64,000 nucleotides of DNA from Hymenobacter sp. PAMC 26628. GTDB taxonomy: Bacteria > Bacteroidota > Bacteroidia > Cytophagales > Hymenobacteraceae. The first letter of the stretch is position 1. Each line of letters starts with the position of its first letter. Where the stretch lies: contig NZ_CP014304.1 in the NCBI RefSeq assembly GCF_001562275.1, forward strand, positions 3,596,001-3,660,000, written 5' to 3'. Below are positions 53,436 through 63,811 of this stretch, piece after piece. The notes below the pieces were generated by a model. That model had not been told where the DNA came from. It worked only from the letters and a program-made list of their open reading frames with translations, and did not search any database. Both the position numbers and the translations under genes were made by a program.

Positions 53436-55316
53436 CTAGTCAGCCAACTCCTGCTCGTAAGGCAAGTTAGAAGATTGCGTCTGAGAATAAGGAATGTTTT
53501 GCGGAATGAAGTCAGCCTCCGAACCTGGCTTGCTATAGTCGTAGGGCCAGCGATAAACAGCAGGGATCTCACCTGGCCAGTTGCCATGACCCGGCACAAT
53601 GGGGGTTGTCCACTCCAAAGTGTTTGAGTTCCAAGGATTCTGAGTGGCACGACGACCGCGGAAAATGCTATAGAAGAAGTTGACGATGAAGATGAATTGG
53701 GCAGCAAAAGCAGTGATGGCCGCAACCGAGATGAACTTGTTCAAGTCAGCAAACTGCGAGAAAGAATCAAAGCCAGTCCATGCATAGTAACGACGTGGGA
53801 AGCCAGCAATACCTATGTAATGCATGGGTAGGAATACTAAGTAAACCCCCGCAAATGTTAGCCAAAAGTGGATGTAACCGAGTTTTTCATCCATCATGCG
53901 CCCGAACATTTTCGGGAACCAATGATAAACACCAGCAAACAAGCCAAAGAATGCAGCTGAACCCATTACCAAGTGAAAGTGTGCAACTACAAAATAGGTA
54001 TTATGCATCTGGATATCCAAAGTAGCATTACCTAGAATAATACCCGTAAGGCCGCCCGAGATGAAGAGCGATACAAAACCAATGCTGAACATCATGGCAG
54101 TGGTAAAGCGAATATTACCGCGCCACAGCGTCGCCAACCAGTTGAAGACTTTCACGCCCGAGGGAACCGCAATGATCAGCGTCAGGAACATGAATACCGA
54201 ACCCAAGAAGGGATTCATCCCGGTTACGAACATATGGTGAGCCCATACAACGAAAGACAACAGCGAAATACCGATCAGTGAGCCAATCATGGCACGGTAC
54301 CCAAAAATTGGCTTACGAGCGTTAGTAGCCAATACTTCCGATACCATACCCATCGCTGGCATAATTACGATGTATACTTCTGGGTGCCCAAGGAACCAGA
54401 ACAAGTGCTGAAACAACACTGGCGAACCACCCTGATTAGGGAGCGCCTGTCCAGCAATGTATATGTCCGAAAGGAAAAAAGAAGTACCAAAAGAGCGGTC
54501 AAATACCAGAAGCAAAGCTGCCGAGAAGAGCACGGGGAAAGATAGAATACCAAGGATAGCCGTCAAAAAGAAGGCCCATATGGTGAGCGGCAGCTTGCTC
54601 ATACTCATACCACGTGTCCGAAGGTTAATGACAGTGGTGACATAGTTAACGCCTCCCAAAAGCTGCGACACGATGAAAAACACCATACTTACCAACCACA
54701 TTGTCATGCCCATGCCTGAACCTGGAATTGCCTGCGGCAGCGCTGAAAGCGGAGGGTAAATCGTCCAGCCCGAAGCAGCAGGACCCGTCTCCAGAAACAG
54801 CGAGAAGAACATGATCAGGCTCGACAGGAAGAAGAACCAGTATGAGAGCATGTTCATGAAACCCGATGCCATGTCCCGGGCCCCCACTTGTAGCGGGATT
54901 AGAAAGTTGGAAAAGGTCCCACTAAGCCCGGCAGTGAGCACGAAGAATACCATGATGGTACCGTGCATCGTCACCAACGCAAGGTAGAACTCAGGGTTGA
55001 GTTTACCTCCCTCTACCCATTTGCCAAGTATAGGAGTGAGCCACTCCATGGTCCCCTCCGGCCAGCCCAATTGCAGGCGGAAAAGACTAGACAAAGTCCC
55101 ACCGATGATGGCCCAAAATATTCCTGTAATGAGAAACTGCTTACCAATAACTTTATGGTCTTGGCTGAACACGTATTTCCACAACCAATGTTGGTCGTGA
55201 TGCTCATGCTCGTCGTGGGCATCGCCGTGCTCCGTGTGCGCTACGGGGGCAGTGCCTATACCACCAGCCGTCTGAACCCCGGCCGACAAATTTGGCTTGG
55301 CTGACATATCTGACAT
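53436..55316 (-). CDS. coxA: Cytochrome c oxidase subunit I
   Basis: 626 residues, the haem-copper catalytic subunit. A His/Asp/Glu-rich N-terminus (about 27-43) could bind metal. LALVTMHGTIMVFF carries the low-spin haem ligand His118. HPEVYIVIMPAMGM carries the CuB His and the cross-linked Tyr, WAHHMFVTGMNP the two other CuB His, and NTYFVVAHFHLVMG the haem a3 and haem a His. HPEVY with Tyr places it with type A oxidases that pump protons. Two tandem in-frame ATGs exist (55316 and 55307). It follows coxB by 23 bp. Confidence 0.97.
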   Translation of the reverse strand: MSDMSAKPNLSAGVQTAGGIGTAPVAHTEHGDAHDEHEHHDQHWLWKYVFSQDHKVIGKQFLITGIFWAIIGGTLSSLFRLQLGWPEGTMEWLTPILGKWVEGGKLNPEFYLALVTMHGTIMVFFVLTAGLSGTFSNFLIPLQVGARDMASGFMNMLSYWFFFLSSLIMFFSLFLETGPAASGWTIYPPLSALPQAIPGSGMGMTMWLVSMVFFIVSQLLGGVNYVTTVINLRTRGMSMSKLPLTIWAFFLTAILGILSFPVLFSAALLLVFDRSFGTSFFLSDIYIAGQALPNQGGSPVLFQHLFWFLGHPEVYIVIMPAMGMVSEVLATNARKPIFGYRAMIGSLIGISLLSFVVWAHHMFVTGMNPFLGSVFMFLTLIIAVPSGVKVFNWLATLWRGNIRFTTAMMFSIGFVSLFISGGLTGIILGNATLDIQMHNTYFVVAHFHLVMGSAAFFGLFAGVYHWFPKMFGRMMDEKLGYIHFWLTFAGVYLVFLPMHYIGIAGFPRRYYAWTGFDSFSQFADLNKFISVAAITAFAAQFIFIVNFFYSIFRGRRATQNPWNSNTLEWTTPIVPGHGNWPGEIPAVYRWPYDYSKPGSEADFIPQNIPYSQTQSSNLPYEQELAD

Positions 55317-55339
55317 ATCGAAAGGCTTTTGGTTAAGAT

Positions 55340-56416
55340 TTAGAACGAGGCGTTAGCTAAGGGAACCGGTGTCACCTCTTTTGATTCAGAAGGTGCCGTT
55401 GGCTTTGCTATGTCTTGGATAGCTTTCTTTTTGAAAGAAGCAACCAAGTCAGGGTTTTGTGATGCAAATGATTTTTGCGAAGCAAACCAATTCTGGTAGT
55501 CGTCCGGTTCATCTACGATGATAGTTGCCTTCATCGCATAATGGCTTTTACCACATACCTGGTTGCACGCTAGTTCATAATTAAACTTCGGGTTGCCCAA
55601 CTTGGCGCGCATCTCGTCAGTAGATGTTGTTGGAGTAAACCAAAAACGGGTAGGCATTCCCGGTACTGCATACATCTGAACCCGAAAGTTTGGCATGTAT
55701 ACAGCATGCAGAACATCGCGCGAACGGATCTTAAATAGAACAGGATGGCCCTTTGGTACGTGGATCTCGTTCACTGTAAAATCATCCTGCGACGCTTGAT
55801 CATTAAGATCAATACCGAAGTCGTTAGTAGCATCGATCAGGCGGTAGTTAATAACACCCAGTTTCAGATCTCGACCAGGATAACGCACCAGCCAGTTAAA
55901 TTGCTTACCCATCAACTCTACTACTACAGAGTCTTTAGGGGCGGGGCCCGTAATACGAGTCCATGCCTTCCAACCAGCGAAGATGAGCGAAGCCATCACG
56001 ATAGCCGGAATAATCGTCCAGATTACTTCAATCTTGTTATTATGCGAAAAAAAGTAAGCCCGACGGCCTTCTTTGTGTTGATACTTGTAAGCATACACAA
56101 ACAATAATGTTTGTGTGATTGCAAAAGCAACACCAATTACCCCCATTGTAGTCCAGAACATCGTTTCCATGTGATGACCATGAACTGATGCAATCGGGGG
56201 GTTCATTTTGCTGTAGTTCTCAACAAAAGAATAGGCGAACCATCCGCCACCACCAACCAAAAACACAAGCATCAGCACAGCATTTACACTGTTGCTCATA
56301 CCTATATCACGAGTGAATGATCCAGAAAAAATGGAAGACAGGATCTGGAGACGGAACAGCAGGCCGAATACGACTAGCAGAAGTACCAGAACCGCTATAA
56401 TGGTAAGAGCAGACAT
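55340..56416 (-). CDS. coxB: Cytochrome c oxidase subunit II with CuA site
   Basis: 358 residues. Three hydrophobic segments (about 4-22, 44-64 and 86-108), and a fourth near 128-148, precede the cupredoxin domain. The CuA ligands are His237 (DVLHAVYMPNF), Cys284 and Cys288 (CNQVCGKSHYAM), His292 and Met295. There is no C-terminal cytochrome c domain, so electrons come from a separate haem c, probably ActE or ActA of the adjacent complex. The extra N-terminal spans are typical of Bacteroidota. It heads the oxidase core after actF (106-bp gap, AT-rich). Confidence 0.96.
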   Translation of the reverse strand: MSALTIIAVLVLLLVVFGLLFRLQILSSIFSGSFTRDIGMSNSVNAVLMLVFLVGGGGWFAYSFVENYSKMNPPIASVHGHHMETMFWTTMGVIGVAFAITQTLLFVYAYKYQHKEGRRAYFFSHNNKIEVIWTIIPAIVMASLIFAGWKAWTRITGPAPKDSVVVELMGKQFNWLVRYPGRDLKLGVINYRLIDATNDFGIDLNDQASQDDFTVNEIHVPKGHPVLFKIRSRDVLHAVYMPNFRVQMYAVPGMPTRFWFTPTTSTDEMRAKLGNPKFNYELACNQVCGKSHYAMKATIIVDEPDDYQNWFASQKSFASQNPDLVASFKKKAIQDIAKPTAPSESKEVTPVPLANASF

Positions 56417-56522
56417 TGTGATTTATTTGGTAGCCAGCAGAAAATAGCTAGTAGGTGCCTTAATAACAGATCTGACCGGCTTAAGTTATACACCGAGACC
56501 ATTAATGTAAGTGGGCCGCTAT

Positions 56523-57809
56523 CTAGGTGGTGTGGTGAACGCTTTCATCAACAAAAGGATGGTTGACTGGGATCAACGACGCTTCTGACAATCGACGCGT
56601 CAGCAACAGAAGGAACGCGCCTAAGAATATCGCCGCTACCCCAATCTCTATCAAGAACCCATTTTCACCTTTTAGAGTGCCCGGCATTAGCATCAAATAG
56701 AAGTCACCCCAATGACCGACAAGTATTGCAATGCAGACAATTTTAAGAATGATCATCTGCCGCTTAGCATCGCGGGTCATTAGTCCTAGAAAGGGGAAAA
56801 CAAAATTGATGACTATGTTGAAAAAAAACAGACCTGTGTATTGCCCATTAAAGCCACCCAAGCGCTGGTTGAAGTACACAGCTTCTTCAGGCAAGTTTGC
56901 ATACCATATCAGCATGAATTGTGAGAACCACACGTAGCACCAGAAAATGCTGAAGCCAAACATTAGCTTACCTAGGTCATGCAAATGGTTTGCGTTTAAA
57001 AAACGCAGGTAACCGTTCTGCTTCAAGAAAATGGCAGTCAACGTAATGCCGGCAATACCAGATACCCACCAAGAAGCAAATACATACCAGCCGAACATAG
57101 TGCTAAACCAGTGTACGTCAACTGACATAACCCAATCCCATGCTGACATTGAAGAAGTTACTGCGTAAAGCACTAAAAACAGCGCTGCAGTAGTGACACT
57201 AGTGTGAAAATATTGGGTACCACCATTTAAGTCTTCTTCAATCGAAAGCTTGCGCAACTTCCAGGAAAAAGTCCACCAAATGATCAAGTAAGACACCATC
57301 CGAATCAAATAGAATGGCAAGCTCAGGAATCCACCTTTTGCAGCAATAATAGCATCATAATTACGTGAACCTTTGCTCATTATACCATCATGCGTCCAGT
57401 GAAATATATCATGGCGCCCTACCAGGAACACTACAAGCATAATTACTGCGCCTGGTGCGATCCACACGCTAAAAGCTTCACTAATTCGCTTTACAATAAC
57501 CGACCATCCAGCGTAAGCCACATAATTGATAGCCATAAAGACGGTACCAACAGCTGAGATGCCCAAGAAGAACAGATTACTGTGCCATAAGCTTACCAAT
57601 AACCGCTTGAGCCAAATAGGGCTCCCCTCTTCGTGGGCCACCGCACCAACAGCTTCGTGAGCCTCTCCCCAGTGAAAAATGGCGGCAAGCAATCCTACCA
57701 CCAGCAATACTACCCCGGCTAGGATTATGGTAAAAAATATTTTACGGGCGCCATCCGTAACGACGAGTTGCTCAGCCGTGGCGCTTTCTTGGTGCGTCAG
57801 AGTTGCCAT
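56523..57809 (-). CDS. actF: Alternative complex III membrane subunit ActF
   Basis: 428 residues with about ten membrane spans, starting after a short cytoplasmic N-terminus (MATLTHQESATAEQL). Landmarks are FSWKLRKLSIEEDLNGG, SSMSAWDWVMSVDVHWFSTMFGWY (described over the sixth span, residues about 220-243), LHDLGKLMFGFSIFWCYVWFSQ and WYANLPEEAVYF. ActF is homologous to the NrfD-like ActC and lies in the membrane arm of the quinol:cytochrome c oxidoreductase. It follows actE by 17 bp. Confidence 0.93.
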   Translation of the reverse strand: MATLTHQESATAEQLVVTDGARKIFFTIILAGVVLLVVGLLAAIFHWGEAHEAVGAVAHEEGSPIWLKRLLVSLWHSNLFFLGISAVGTVFMAINYVAYAGWSVIVKRISEAFSVWIAPGAVIMLVVFLVGRHDIFHWTHDGIMSKGSRNYDAIIAAKGGFLSLPFYLIRMVSYLIIWWTFSWKLRKLSIEEDLNGGTQYFHTSVTTAALFLVLYAVTSSMSAWDWVMSVDVHWFSTMFGWYVFASWWVSGIAGITLTAIFLKQNGYLRFLNANHLHDLGKLMFGFSIFWCYVWFSQFMLIWYANLPEEAVYFNQRLGGFNGQYTGLFFFNIVINFVFPFLGLMTRDAKRQMIILKIVCIAILVGHWGDFYLMLMPGTLKGENGFLIEIGVAAIFLGAFLLLLTRRLSEASLIPVNHPFVDESVHHTT

Positions 57810-57826
57810 AGTGCGTGCGAGATGTG

Positions 57827-58573
57827 TTATTTAGCAGAGCCGTTCTGGCCTTTAGTATTACCCTGACCGGGTGTTTCAGAACCAGTATTTGAACCAGCTT
57901 TGCTCGTAGGAGTCATTCCTGCCCCTGCTGCAGTAACTGTAGTATCACTAGCGGAGGACTTAGGGCCCTTGGCAATCATTTCAGTGAGTCCATCAGGGCC
58001 TTTACCCAACTCCAACGCTCTCACATACATTGCAATTTTCCAACGTTCTTCCGGATTTACCTGCGAACCGTGAGGCATCATTCGGTTACGACCCCACTGG
58101 ATGACATGGTATATATGACCATCGTTCATCTTCGTGTACTGACCAGCCGCATAGTTTGGCACCCCTTTGAACTTTAGTCCAACAGGGCCCTGACCATTGC
58201 CTTGTTCGCCATGACAGTGCTGGCAGTAACGTGAATACAATAGCTTACCTTCTTCCAGGTTAGCTTTTGTATAAGCGAAAGGATTGCGCAACGTGCGTTC
58301 TGCAATGCCTACACTATCCTTGGGAATGTGGTCGTAATAATTAAGCTTGCCACGGGCTACAGTACCAGTAGCAGGAGTCCGCTCATTAATACCGAATGCA
58401 TTAATGGTGTTATAACCCGTTTGGCGTAGTGGCTCATACGGAATGGACTCATACATTTCCGGGGCGTATTCTACCCCAGGGTTATCGGCTTGAGGAGTAC
58501 AAGACGACGCCAGTCCCCCCAACGATAACAACAGCGCCGAAACGCGCAGACTCAAGTTCAGCGGATGCATCAT
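57827..58573 (-). CDS. actE: Alternative complex III monohaem cytochrome c lipoprotein ActE
   Basis: 248 residues. The lipobox ends at Cys25 (GGLASSC). One haem c site, CQHCH (117-121), has a likely axial Met in GRNRMMPHGS (about 165-166). The conserved YDHIPKDSVGIAERTLRNPF precedes the haem domain. The C-terminal 45 residues are Gly/Ser/Thr-rich and flexible. ActE relays electrons from the pentahaem ActA toward the oxidase. Its ATG shares one base with the actD stop (TAATG), showing tight coupling. Confidence 0.95.
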   Translation of the reverse strand: MMHPLNLSLRVSALLLSLGGLASSCTPQADNPGVEYAPEMYESIPYEPLRQTGYNTINAFGINERTPATGTVARGKLNYYDHIPKDSVGIAERTLRNPFAYTKANLEEGKLLYSRYCQHCHGEQGNGQGPVGLKFKGVPNYAAGQYTKMNDGHIYHVIQWGRNRMMPHGSQVNPEERWKIAMYVRALELGKGPDGLTEMIAKGPKSSASDTTVTAAGAGMTPTSKAGSNTGSETPGQGNTKGQNGSAK

Positions 58574-59100
58574 TATTTCTTAGTCATTTCTTTCTGATTG
58601 ACTTCAGATGCGCCGTTCTCGCGCAACAACTGAGTCAATTTTGGTAGAGCTGAGTTGTTTTCATCCAACTCGATAGCCATCACGAATTTGTCGTCCGTTG
58701 AGCGCACATCCATTACTGGCGTTTTGAAACGTGGGTACAGGCCGGTAATGGTATAGAATGTTATAACCATTCCGTGGCACGTGAAGAACACAGTTAGCTC
58801 AAAAGCAACGGGAATGAACGCGGGCAACGCAATGTGCGGTTTGCCACCGATAATCATTGGCCAGTCAAAACCCAGCGTATAGATCTGAAGCCAAAGGGCG
58901 AATGCCAGCCCACACATGCCATAAAAAAAAGCAGCGATAGGCAAACGTGAACGTTCAATCCCTAATGCGTCATCAATGCCGTGCACTGGATACGGAGAGA
59001 ACACATCGTAAATCTTGACCCCTGCGCCACGCACATTGTCAATGGCGTGCAGGAGCATATCCTCGTCTTCGAAGACGCCGAGGGCGAAACGCTTAGTCAT
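58573..59100 (-). CDS. actD: Alternative complex III subunit ActD (DUF3341)
   Basis: 175 residues. ALGVFEDEDMLLHAIDNVRGAG opens the DUF3341 domain, followed by KIYDVFSPYPVHGIDDALG and two membrane spans (about 52-72 and 92-120). A soluble C-terminus includes DDKFVMAIELDENN. The gene overlaps the end of actC by 8 bp and the start of actE by 1 bp. It is a small membrane-peripheral subunit with no cofactor. Confidence 0.94.
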   Translation of the reverse strand: MTKRFALGVFEDEDMLLHAIDNVRGAGVKIYDVFSPYPVHGIDDALGIERSRLPIAAFFYGMCGLAFALWLQIYTLGFDWPMIIGGKPHIALPAFIPVAFELTVFFTCHGMVITFYTITGLYPRFKTPVMDVRSTDDKFVMAIELDENNSALPKLTQLLRENGASEVNQKEMTKK

Positions 59101-60553
59101 GCTTGTTGTAGGTTACAGGAGCCGAAGCAGGCACACCGGGAGTTGCTGAATGGGTAGTAGCCGGCACGTGATGGGCATGGTTACCGGAGTAAGTAGGACC
59201 GTTATCAACGGTGTACTTGAGGATAGTTTTAACCTCAGCCATGTTGATGACGGGGAAAAACTTAGCAAACAACAAAAAGAGCGTAAAGAATAGCCCCAAT
59301 GTGCCTACATATACCCCAATGTCAATCATTGTAGGCGAGAACATAGCCCAACTCGAAGGCAGGTAGTCGCGGTGCAACGACGTAACGATAATTACGAAGC
59401 GCTCAAACCACATACCAATGTTCACAATGATAGACAGGATGAAAGTGAGAACAATGCTGTAGCGAACCCGCCGGAACCACACCAGTTGCGGTGTAATCAC
59501 ATTACAGGTCATCATAGAAGCATAAGCCCACCAGTAAGGGCCTGTAGCCCGGTTGATGAAAGCGTACTGTTCAAACTCTACTTGCGAATACCAAGCAATA
59601 AAGAACTCTGTAATATAGGCAACCCCTACAATGGAACCCGTCACCATCATGATTTTATTCATGAGAGCAATATGTTCGAGAGTAATATAGTCTTCAAGCT
59701 TGAATACGACGCGGGTAATGAGCATCAGCGTCAATACCATCGCAAACCCCGAGAAAATTGCGCCAGCAACGAAGTAAGGAGGGAAAATAGTGGTATGCCA
59801 GCCCGGTACAACCGACGTAGCAAAATCCATCGATACGATAGTGTGTACTGAAAGCACTAGTGGTGTAGATACACCAGCCAGAATCAACGATACCGTTTCG
59901 TAACGCGACCAAGCTTTGGCAGACCCAGTCCATCCGAAGCTCAACATGGAATAGCTGAATTTGGCAATAGGGCCCTTGGCACGGTCACGGATACTAGCGA
60001 AGTCAGGCACTAAGCCTGTGTACCAGAACACCAGAGATACAGTAAAGTAAGTCGAAATAGCAAACACGTCCCAAAGCAACGGAGAGTTAAAGTTTACCCA
60101 TAAGGACCCCAACGTGTTTTGCAACGGGAACACATAGAAAGCCAACCAAGGACGGCCCATGTGTAGCACTGGGAACATGGCAGCGCAGATAACTGCGAAG
60201 ATCGTCATAGCCTCTGCTGCCCGGTTGATGGACGACCGCCATTTTTGGCGAAACAACAGGAGCACTGCTGAGATGAGGGTGCCAGCGTGACCGATACCTA
60301 CCCACCACACGAAGTTGGTGATGTCCCAAGCCCAACCGACGGTTTTGTTTAGGCCCCACTCCCCAATGCCGTACCACAAAGTGCGGTAAACAGAGTAGAA
60401 AAATATTCCCAGGAAAAATAAGGCCACACTCATAGCGCCAATCCAACGAATGTTGGGCTTGGCCTCTACCTGGTAGCAAATGTCCTGGGTTACGTCATGT
60501 AACGTTTTGCCCCCAGTGATGAGCGGCTCACGAATGGCTGATACGTGTTGCAT
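59093..60553 (-). CDS. actC: Alternative complex III membrane subunit ActC (NrfD/PsrC-like)
   Basis: 486 residues with about ten spans. WAWDITNFVWWVGIGHAGTL, PLLWDVFAISTYFTVSLVFW, LVLSVHTIVSMDFATSVVPG and HTTIFPPYFVAGAIFSGFAM are typical of the NrfD-like quinol-binding subunit. The conserved His and Asp in the first four-helix bundle are thought to form the quinol site and a proton path. The N-terminus GGKTLHDVTQDICYQVE is the part that contacts ActB. It starts 49 bp after actB. Confidence 0.95.
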   Translation of the reverse strand: MQHVSAIREPLITGGKTLHDVTQDICYQVEAKPNIRWIGAMSVALFFLGIFFYSVYRTLWYGIGEWGLNKTVGWAWDITNFVWWVGIGHAGTLISAVLLLFRQKWRSSINRAAEAMTIFAVICAAMFPVLHMGRPWLAFYVFPLQNTLGSLWVNFNSPLLWDVFAISTYFTVSLVFWYTGLVPDFASIRDRAKGPIAKFSYSMLSFGWTGSAKAWSRYETVSLILAGVSTPLVLSVHTIVSMDFATSVVPGWHTTIFPPYFVAGAIFSGFAMVLTLMLITRVVFKLEDYITLEHIALMNKIMMVTGSIVGVAYITEFFIAWYSQVEFEQYAFINRATGPYWWAYASMMTCNVITPQLVWFRRVRYSIVLTFILSIIVNIGMWFERFVIIVTSLHRDYLPSSWAMFSPTMIDIGVYVGTLGLFFTLFLLFAKFFPVINMAEVKTILKYTVDNGPTYSGNHAHHVPATTHSATPGVPASAPVTYNKHD

Positions 60554-60602
60554 AATGGGTATTGGGGGCTTAGGTGCGTAAAAACTAAGTACTCCGATGC
60601 AA

Positions 60603-63600
60603 TTAAGCTTCTTCCTCCGGCCCGAACATTTCGGAAGCCGAATTGCGAATCTTCGTTAAATAAGTCACGTTCGGCTGCACATTGATGGAATCAAGCGAGT
60701 GGAAAGCCCGCTCACCATCTTCACGGCGCAACAACTGGCTGATACGGCTAGTGGTATCACGCATGTCACCAAACACGATGGCATCGGTAGGGCATGACTG
60801 TGCACAGGCCGATACAATTTCTCCGTCTTTAGGACGGCGCTTCTGCTTTTTAGCCTCCAGCTTACCCAGTTGGATACGCTGAATGCAGAAAGAGCATTTT
60901 TCCATTACGCCCCGGGCCCGTACTGTTACGTCAGGGTTGAGAACCATGCGGCCCAAGTCAGTAAACATGTGGCCATTTACAGTTTCGAATTTCTCATTAG
61001 AGTAATACGAAAACCAGTTGAAGCGACGCACTTTATACGGGCAGTTGTTCGCACAGTAACGCGTACCTACGCACCGGTTGTAAGTCATCTGGTTTAGACC
61101 TTCCGAGCTATGCGTGGTAGCCAACACTGGGCATACCGTTTCGCAAGGTGCGTGGTTACACTGCTGGCACATCATCGGTTGGAAGATTACCTGCGGGTTA
61201 TCCGAAGGATCTTCCATAGCGCTGTACGTCGACAGTTTGCCTTTTGTATCAAACTCACTTTTGTGGTGGTCCGACGAGTAGTAACGGTCGATACGCATCC
61301 AGTGCATCTCGCGGCGGTTGATAACCTGCTGTTTGCCTACTACTGCAATGTTGTTCTCCGTTTGGCACCCCAACACGCATGAGCCGCAGCCTATGCATGA
61401 GTTGAGGTCAATGGCCATGCCCCAGTGGTGGTTGTTATACTGATAGTCTTGCCATAACGACACCTTGTTGGGCTTTTCAAGTCCATCAGGGGTAGCAACT
61501 TTTTCGTATTCAGTTACCTCTTTAGGGTTTTCCTTATACTTAGCTAGCGTATTTTCCTGTACCACCGAGCGGCGGTCCATGATGGTGTGGTGGGTCTGGG
61601 TCTGAGCAATAGGTGACTTAGCCGACGTCTTTTCCAGCGTTACGGCCGTGGCATACATGATACCATTGGGCGTTGCCACCAGCAAAGGCGCTGCGTTAGC
61701 ACCTACTCCGTCACCGGCTTTACCACTTAAAACACGGCCATAACCTAGTGCTATACTAACGGTGCCTACTGCTTGGCCAGGTTGTACAAGCACCGGCAAT
61801 TCAATCGGAGCTACGTTGAGAGCCGTGATCTTGATAACGTCACCCTGCTCCCACTTGTTGGCTACTGCCATGGCACGCGGCACAGCAAGGTAGTTACCCC
61901 ATGTAGCTTTAGAAACCGGGTCAGGCAACTCTTGTAGGAAAGGATTATTGGCACCTGAACCGCTGGCAGGCAAACCAACTTTTTCGTAGAGCGAAACTTC
62001 TATTAGATTAGCAGCAGGTTTGGGGGCCCCAGTGATACGAGTTACTGCTTCGCTAGCGCTCAATGCTGCCGTAGCCATTGCTGGAGCAACAGGTAGTCCC
62101 GAACCGGTAGCTACACCATCGTGAACAGCCTTATCCCAGGCGGCGTTGAAATTGCTATTGCCTAAAACCTCACGCCAGTTATTGCGCAAGAAGCTATAGT
62201 ATGTCTCATTATTACCAGCCCAGCGCAACAAGCTCTCTTGGGCTTGGCGGGTGGCAAAAATTGGGGTAATAGCTGGCTGCGACAGGCTCAGAAAACCGCG
62301 CTTCGGCTCAAAGTCATTCCACGACTCCAGCCAGTGGTGATCAGGAGTAGCATATTCGCATAGGCCACCAGTCTCATCAAGCCGGTCGTTGAACGAAATG
62401 CTCAACGGCACCTTGGTAATGCCCGACTTGACTTGGGCAGACAGCGGGTGATTATACACCGGGTTAGCGTTGTAGAAGATCACTGCGCCTACTGTGCCGG
62501 CGTTCATCTCTTTCACTAATGCGGCCATCCGGGCATCGTCGCCTTGGCGCACATTACTAGGGGCAGTTAGGTCCACCGTGGTGCCTACGTTACCCAAGCT
62601 CTGGTTCAGTGCAGTTACCAGCGTTTGAACGGCTGGGTCATTCGATCCTGAGACGACGAGACTAGTGCCCCGATTTGCTTTCAATTCGGCTGCTGCTTTA
62701 GCGATTTGCGGGGCCACTCGCGTGTTGCTGAAAGCAGGTGTACTTCCGCCGCCCACCACTGCATTATACAGCGCAACAGCTACAGTGCCCCACTCTGATG
62801 GCTTAACTGACTCGCGCACATCAGCGTTAGAGCCAGTGAGCGACATAGCGGTTTCAAACTGGAAATGGCGCGACATAGAACGCTTGTCGCTGCTCACCTT
62901 ACGGTTTTTAACGTACTGCTTGGCAAACTCAACTGGCGAGATCCAAGTACCGAGGAAGTCAGCACCAATGCTTACAATGACATTAGCACGGCTAAAGTCA
63001 TAGCCTGGTAGCACGCCATTGTTTGCCTGAAGCAAGCCACTGGCCGACTGCGCATCGTACATGACGTGCTCAGTAGTACGGTAGCGGGCAGCAAAGGCAG
63101 CAATAGCCTTCTTGGTGCTTGGGCTAATAATGGTAGGCGAAACGATAGCAATTTTGCCCGTCGTTGCAGCTAGTTTAGACTGAATCTGACGATCTACTTC
63201 GGCAGTTTCAGTGCGTTGGCCTTTGACAGCAAAATGCTGTAAACGGCCACTGTCGTACAAGTCAAGCACCGCGGCTTGAGCCCGGGCAGAAAGTCCGCCC
63301 CGAGTAATGGGCGACTCCGGGTTGCCTTCTAACTTAATGGGACGGCCGTCGCGGTTTTTCACCAGCACGGCATTGTAATCAGAGCCTGTAAAGTACGTCG
63401 AAGCGTAAAAGTTGGAGATGGTAGGATCTACCTCCTCGGGCTTGTTTAGGTAAGGAATGGCTTTGTGCACCGGAGTCTCGCACGAGGCTAGCGCAACGGC
63501 GCCTACCCCAAAACCCATCAGCTTCAGAAAGTCACGGCGAGGAGCCGACGTGGCATCCTTGCTCTCATGGCTCTCTTTAACCGGCAGGAACTCGGCAAAT

Positions 63601-63659
63601 GCCGTGCTCATGAATTCCGGAGTGCTTTCTAGTTCCTCAATTCCTTTCCAGTACTTCAT
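60603..63659 (-). CDS. actB: Alternative complex III Fe-S subunit ActB (molybdopterin-like plus ferredoxin-like domains)
   Basis: 1,018 residues. The N-terminal region before a Tat motif (APRRDFLKLMG, Arg41-Arg42) is unusually long, about 38 residues. The first ~700 residues resemble a molybdopterin oxidoreductase; in this family that domain carries no Mo cofactor. From about residue 740 a ferredoxin-like domain has cysteine sets CIGCGSCVLGCQTEN, CQQCNHAPCETVCP, CVGTRYCANNCPYKVRRF and CSFCIQRIQ with CAQSCPTDAI. These hold three 4Fe-4S and one 3Fe-4S cluster in known ACIII structures. It is exported folded and attached to ActC. Confidence 0.96.
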   Translation of the reverse strand: MKYWKGIEELESTPEFMSTAFAEFLPVKESHESKDATSAPRRDFLKLMGFGVGAVALASCETPVHKAIPYLNKPEEVDPTISNFYASTYFTGSDYNAVLVKNRDGRPIKLEGNPESPITRGGLSARAQAAVLDLYDSGRLQHFAVKGQRTETAEVDRQIQSKLAATTGKIAIVSPTIISPSTKKAIAAFAARYRTTEHVMYDAQSASGLLQANNGVLPGYDFSRANVIVSIGADFLGTWISPVEFAKQYVKNRKVSSDKRSMSRHFQFETAMSLTGSNADVRESVKPSEWGTVAVALYNAVVGGGSTPAFSNTRVAPQIAKAAAELKANRGTSLVVSGSNDPAVQTLVTALNQSLGNVGTTVDLTAPSNVRQGDDARMAALVKEMNAGTVGAVIFYNANPVYNHPLSAQVKSGITKVPLSISFNDRLDETGGLCEYATPDHHWLESWNDFEPKRGFLSLSQPAITPIFATRQAQESLLRWAGNNETYYSFLRNNWREVLGNSNFNAAWDKAVHDGVATGSGLPVAPAMATAALSASEAVTRITGAPKPAANLIEVSLYEKVGLPASGSGANNPFLQELPDPVSKATWGNYLAVPRAMAVANKWEQGDVIKITALNVAPIELPVLVQPGQAVGTVSIALGYGRVLSGKAGDGVGANAAPLLVATPNGIMYATAVTLEKTSAKSPIAQTQTHHTIMDRRSVVQENTLAKYKENPKEVTEYEKVATPDGLEKPNKVSLWQDYQYNNHHWGMAIDLNSCIGCGSCVLGCQTENNIAVVGKQQVINRREMHWMRIDRYYSSDHHKSEFDTKGKLSTYSAMEDPSDNPQVIFQPMMCQQCNHAPCETVCPVLATTHSSEGLNQMTYNRCVGTRYCANNCPYKVRRFNWFSYYSNEKFETVNGHMFTDLGRMVLNPDVTVRARGVMEKCSFCIQRIQLGKLEAKKQKRRPKDGEIVSACAQSCPTDAIVFGDMRDTTSRISQLLRREDGERAFHSLDSINVQPNVTYLTKIRNSASEMFGPEEEA

Positions 63660-63811
63660 TTTCGGGGACTTAGAGACTCTATGTCTTAGGGGCCGTAAGC
63701 CAGCTAAGCCAAGAGCTACTTAATTTTTTAAGCGGAATTTTCTGTTGAGCAGCTAACGGTTCTGCAATTCTATATAACAAGCATTAGAAATCGCAGAGCC
63801 TCCTCAACTGG
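63660..63811. other. Short intergenic gap between actA and actB
   Basis: 152 bp without a gene. No strong terminator hairpin was found, consistent with read-through from actA into actB. The stretch is AT-rich and could also hold an internal promoter. Confidence 0.5.
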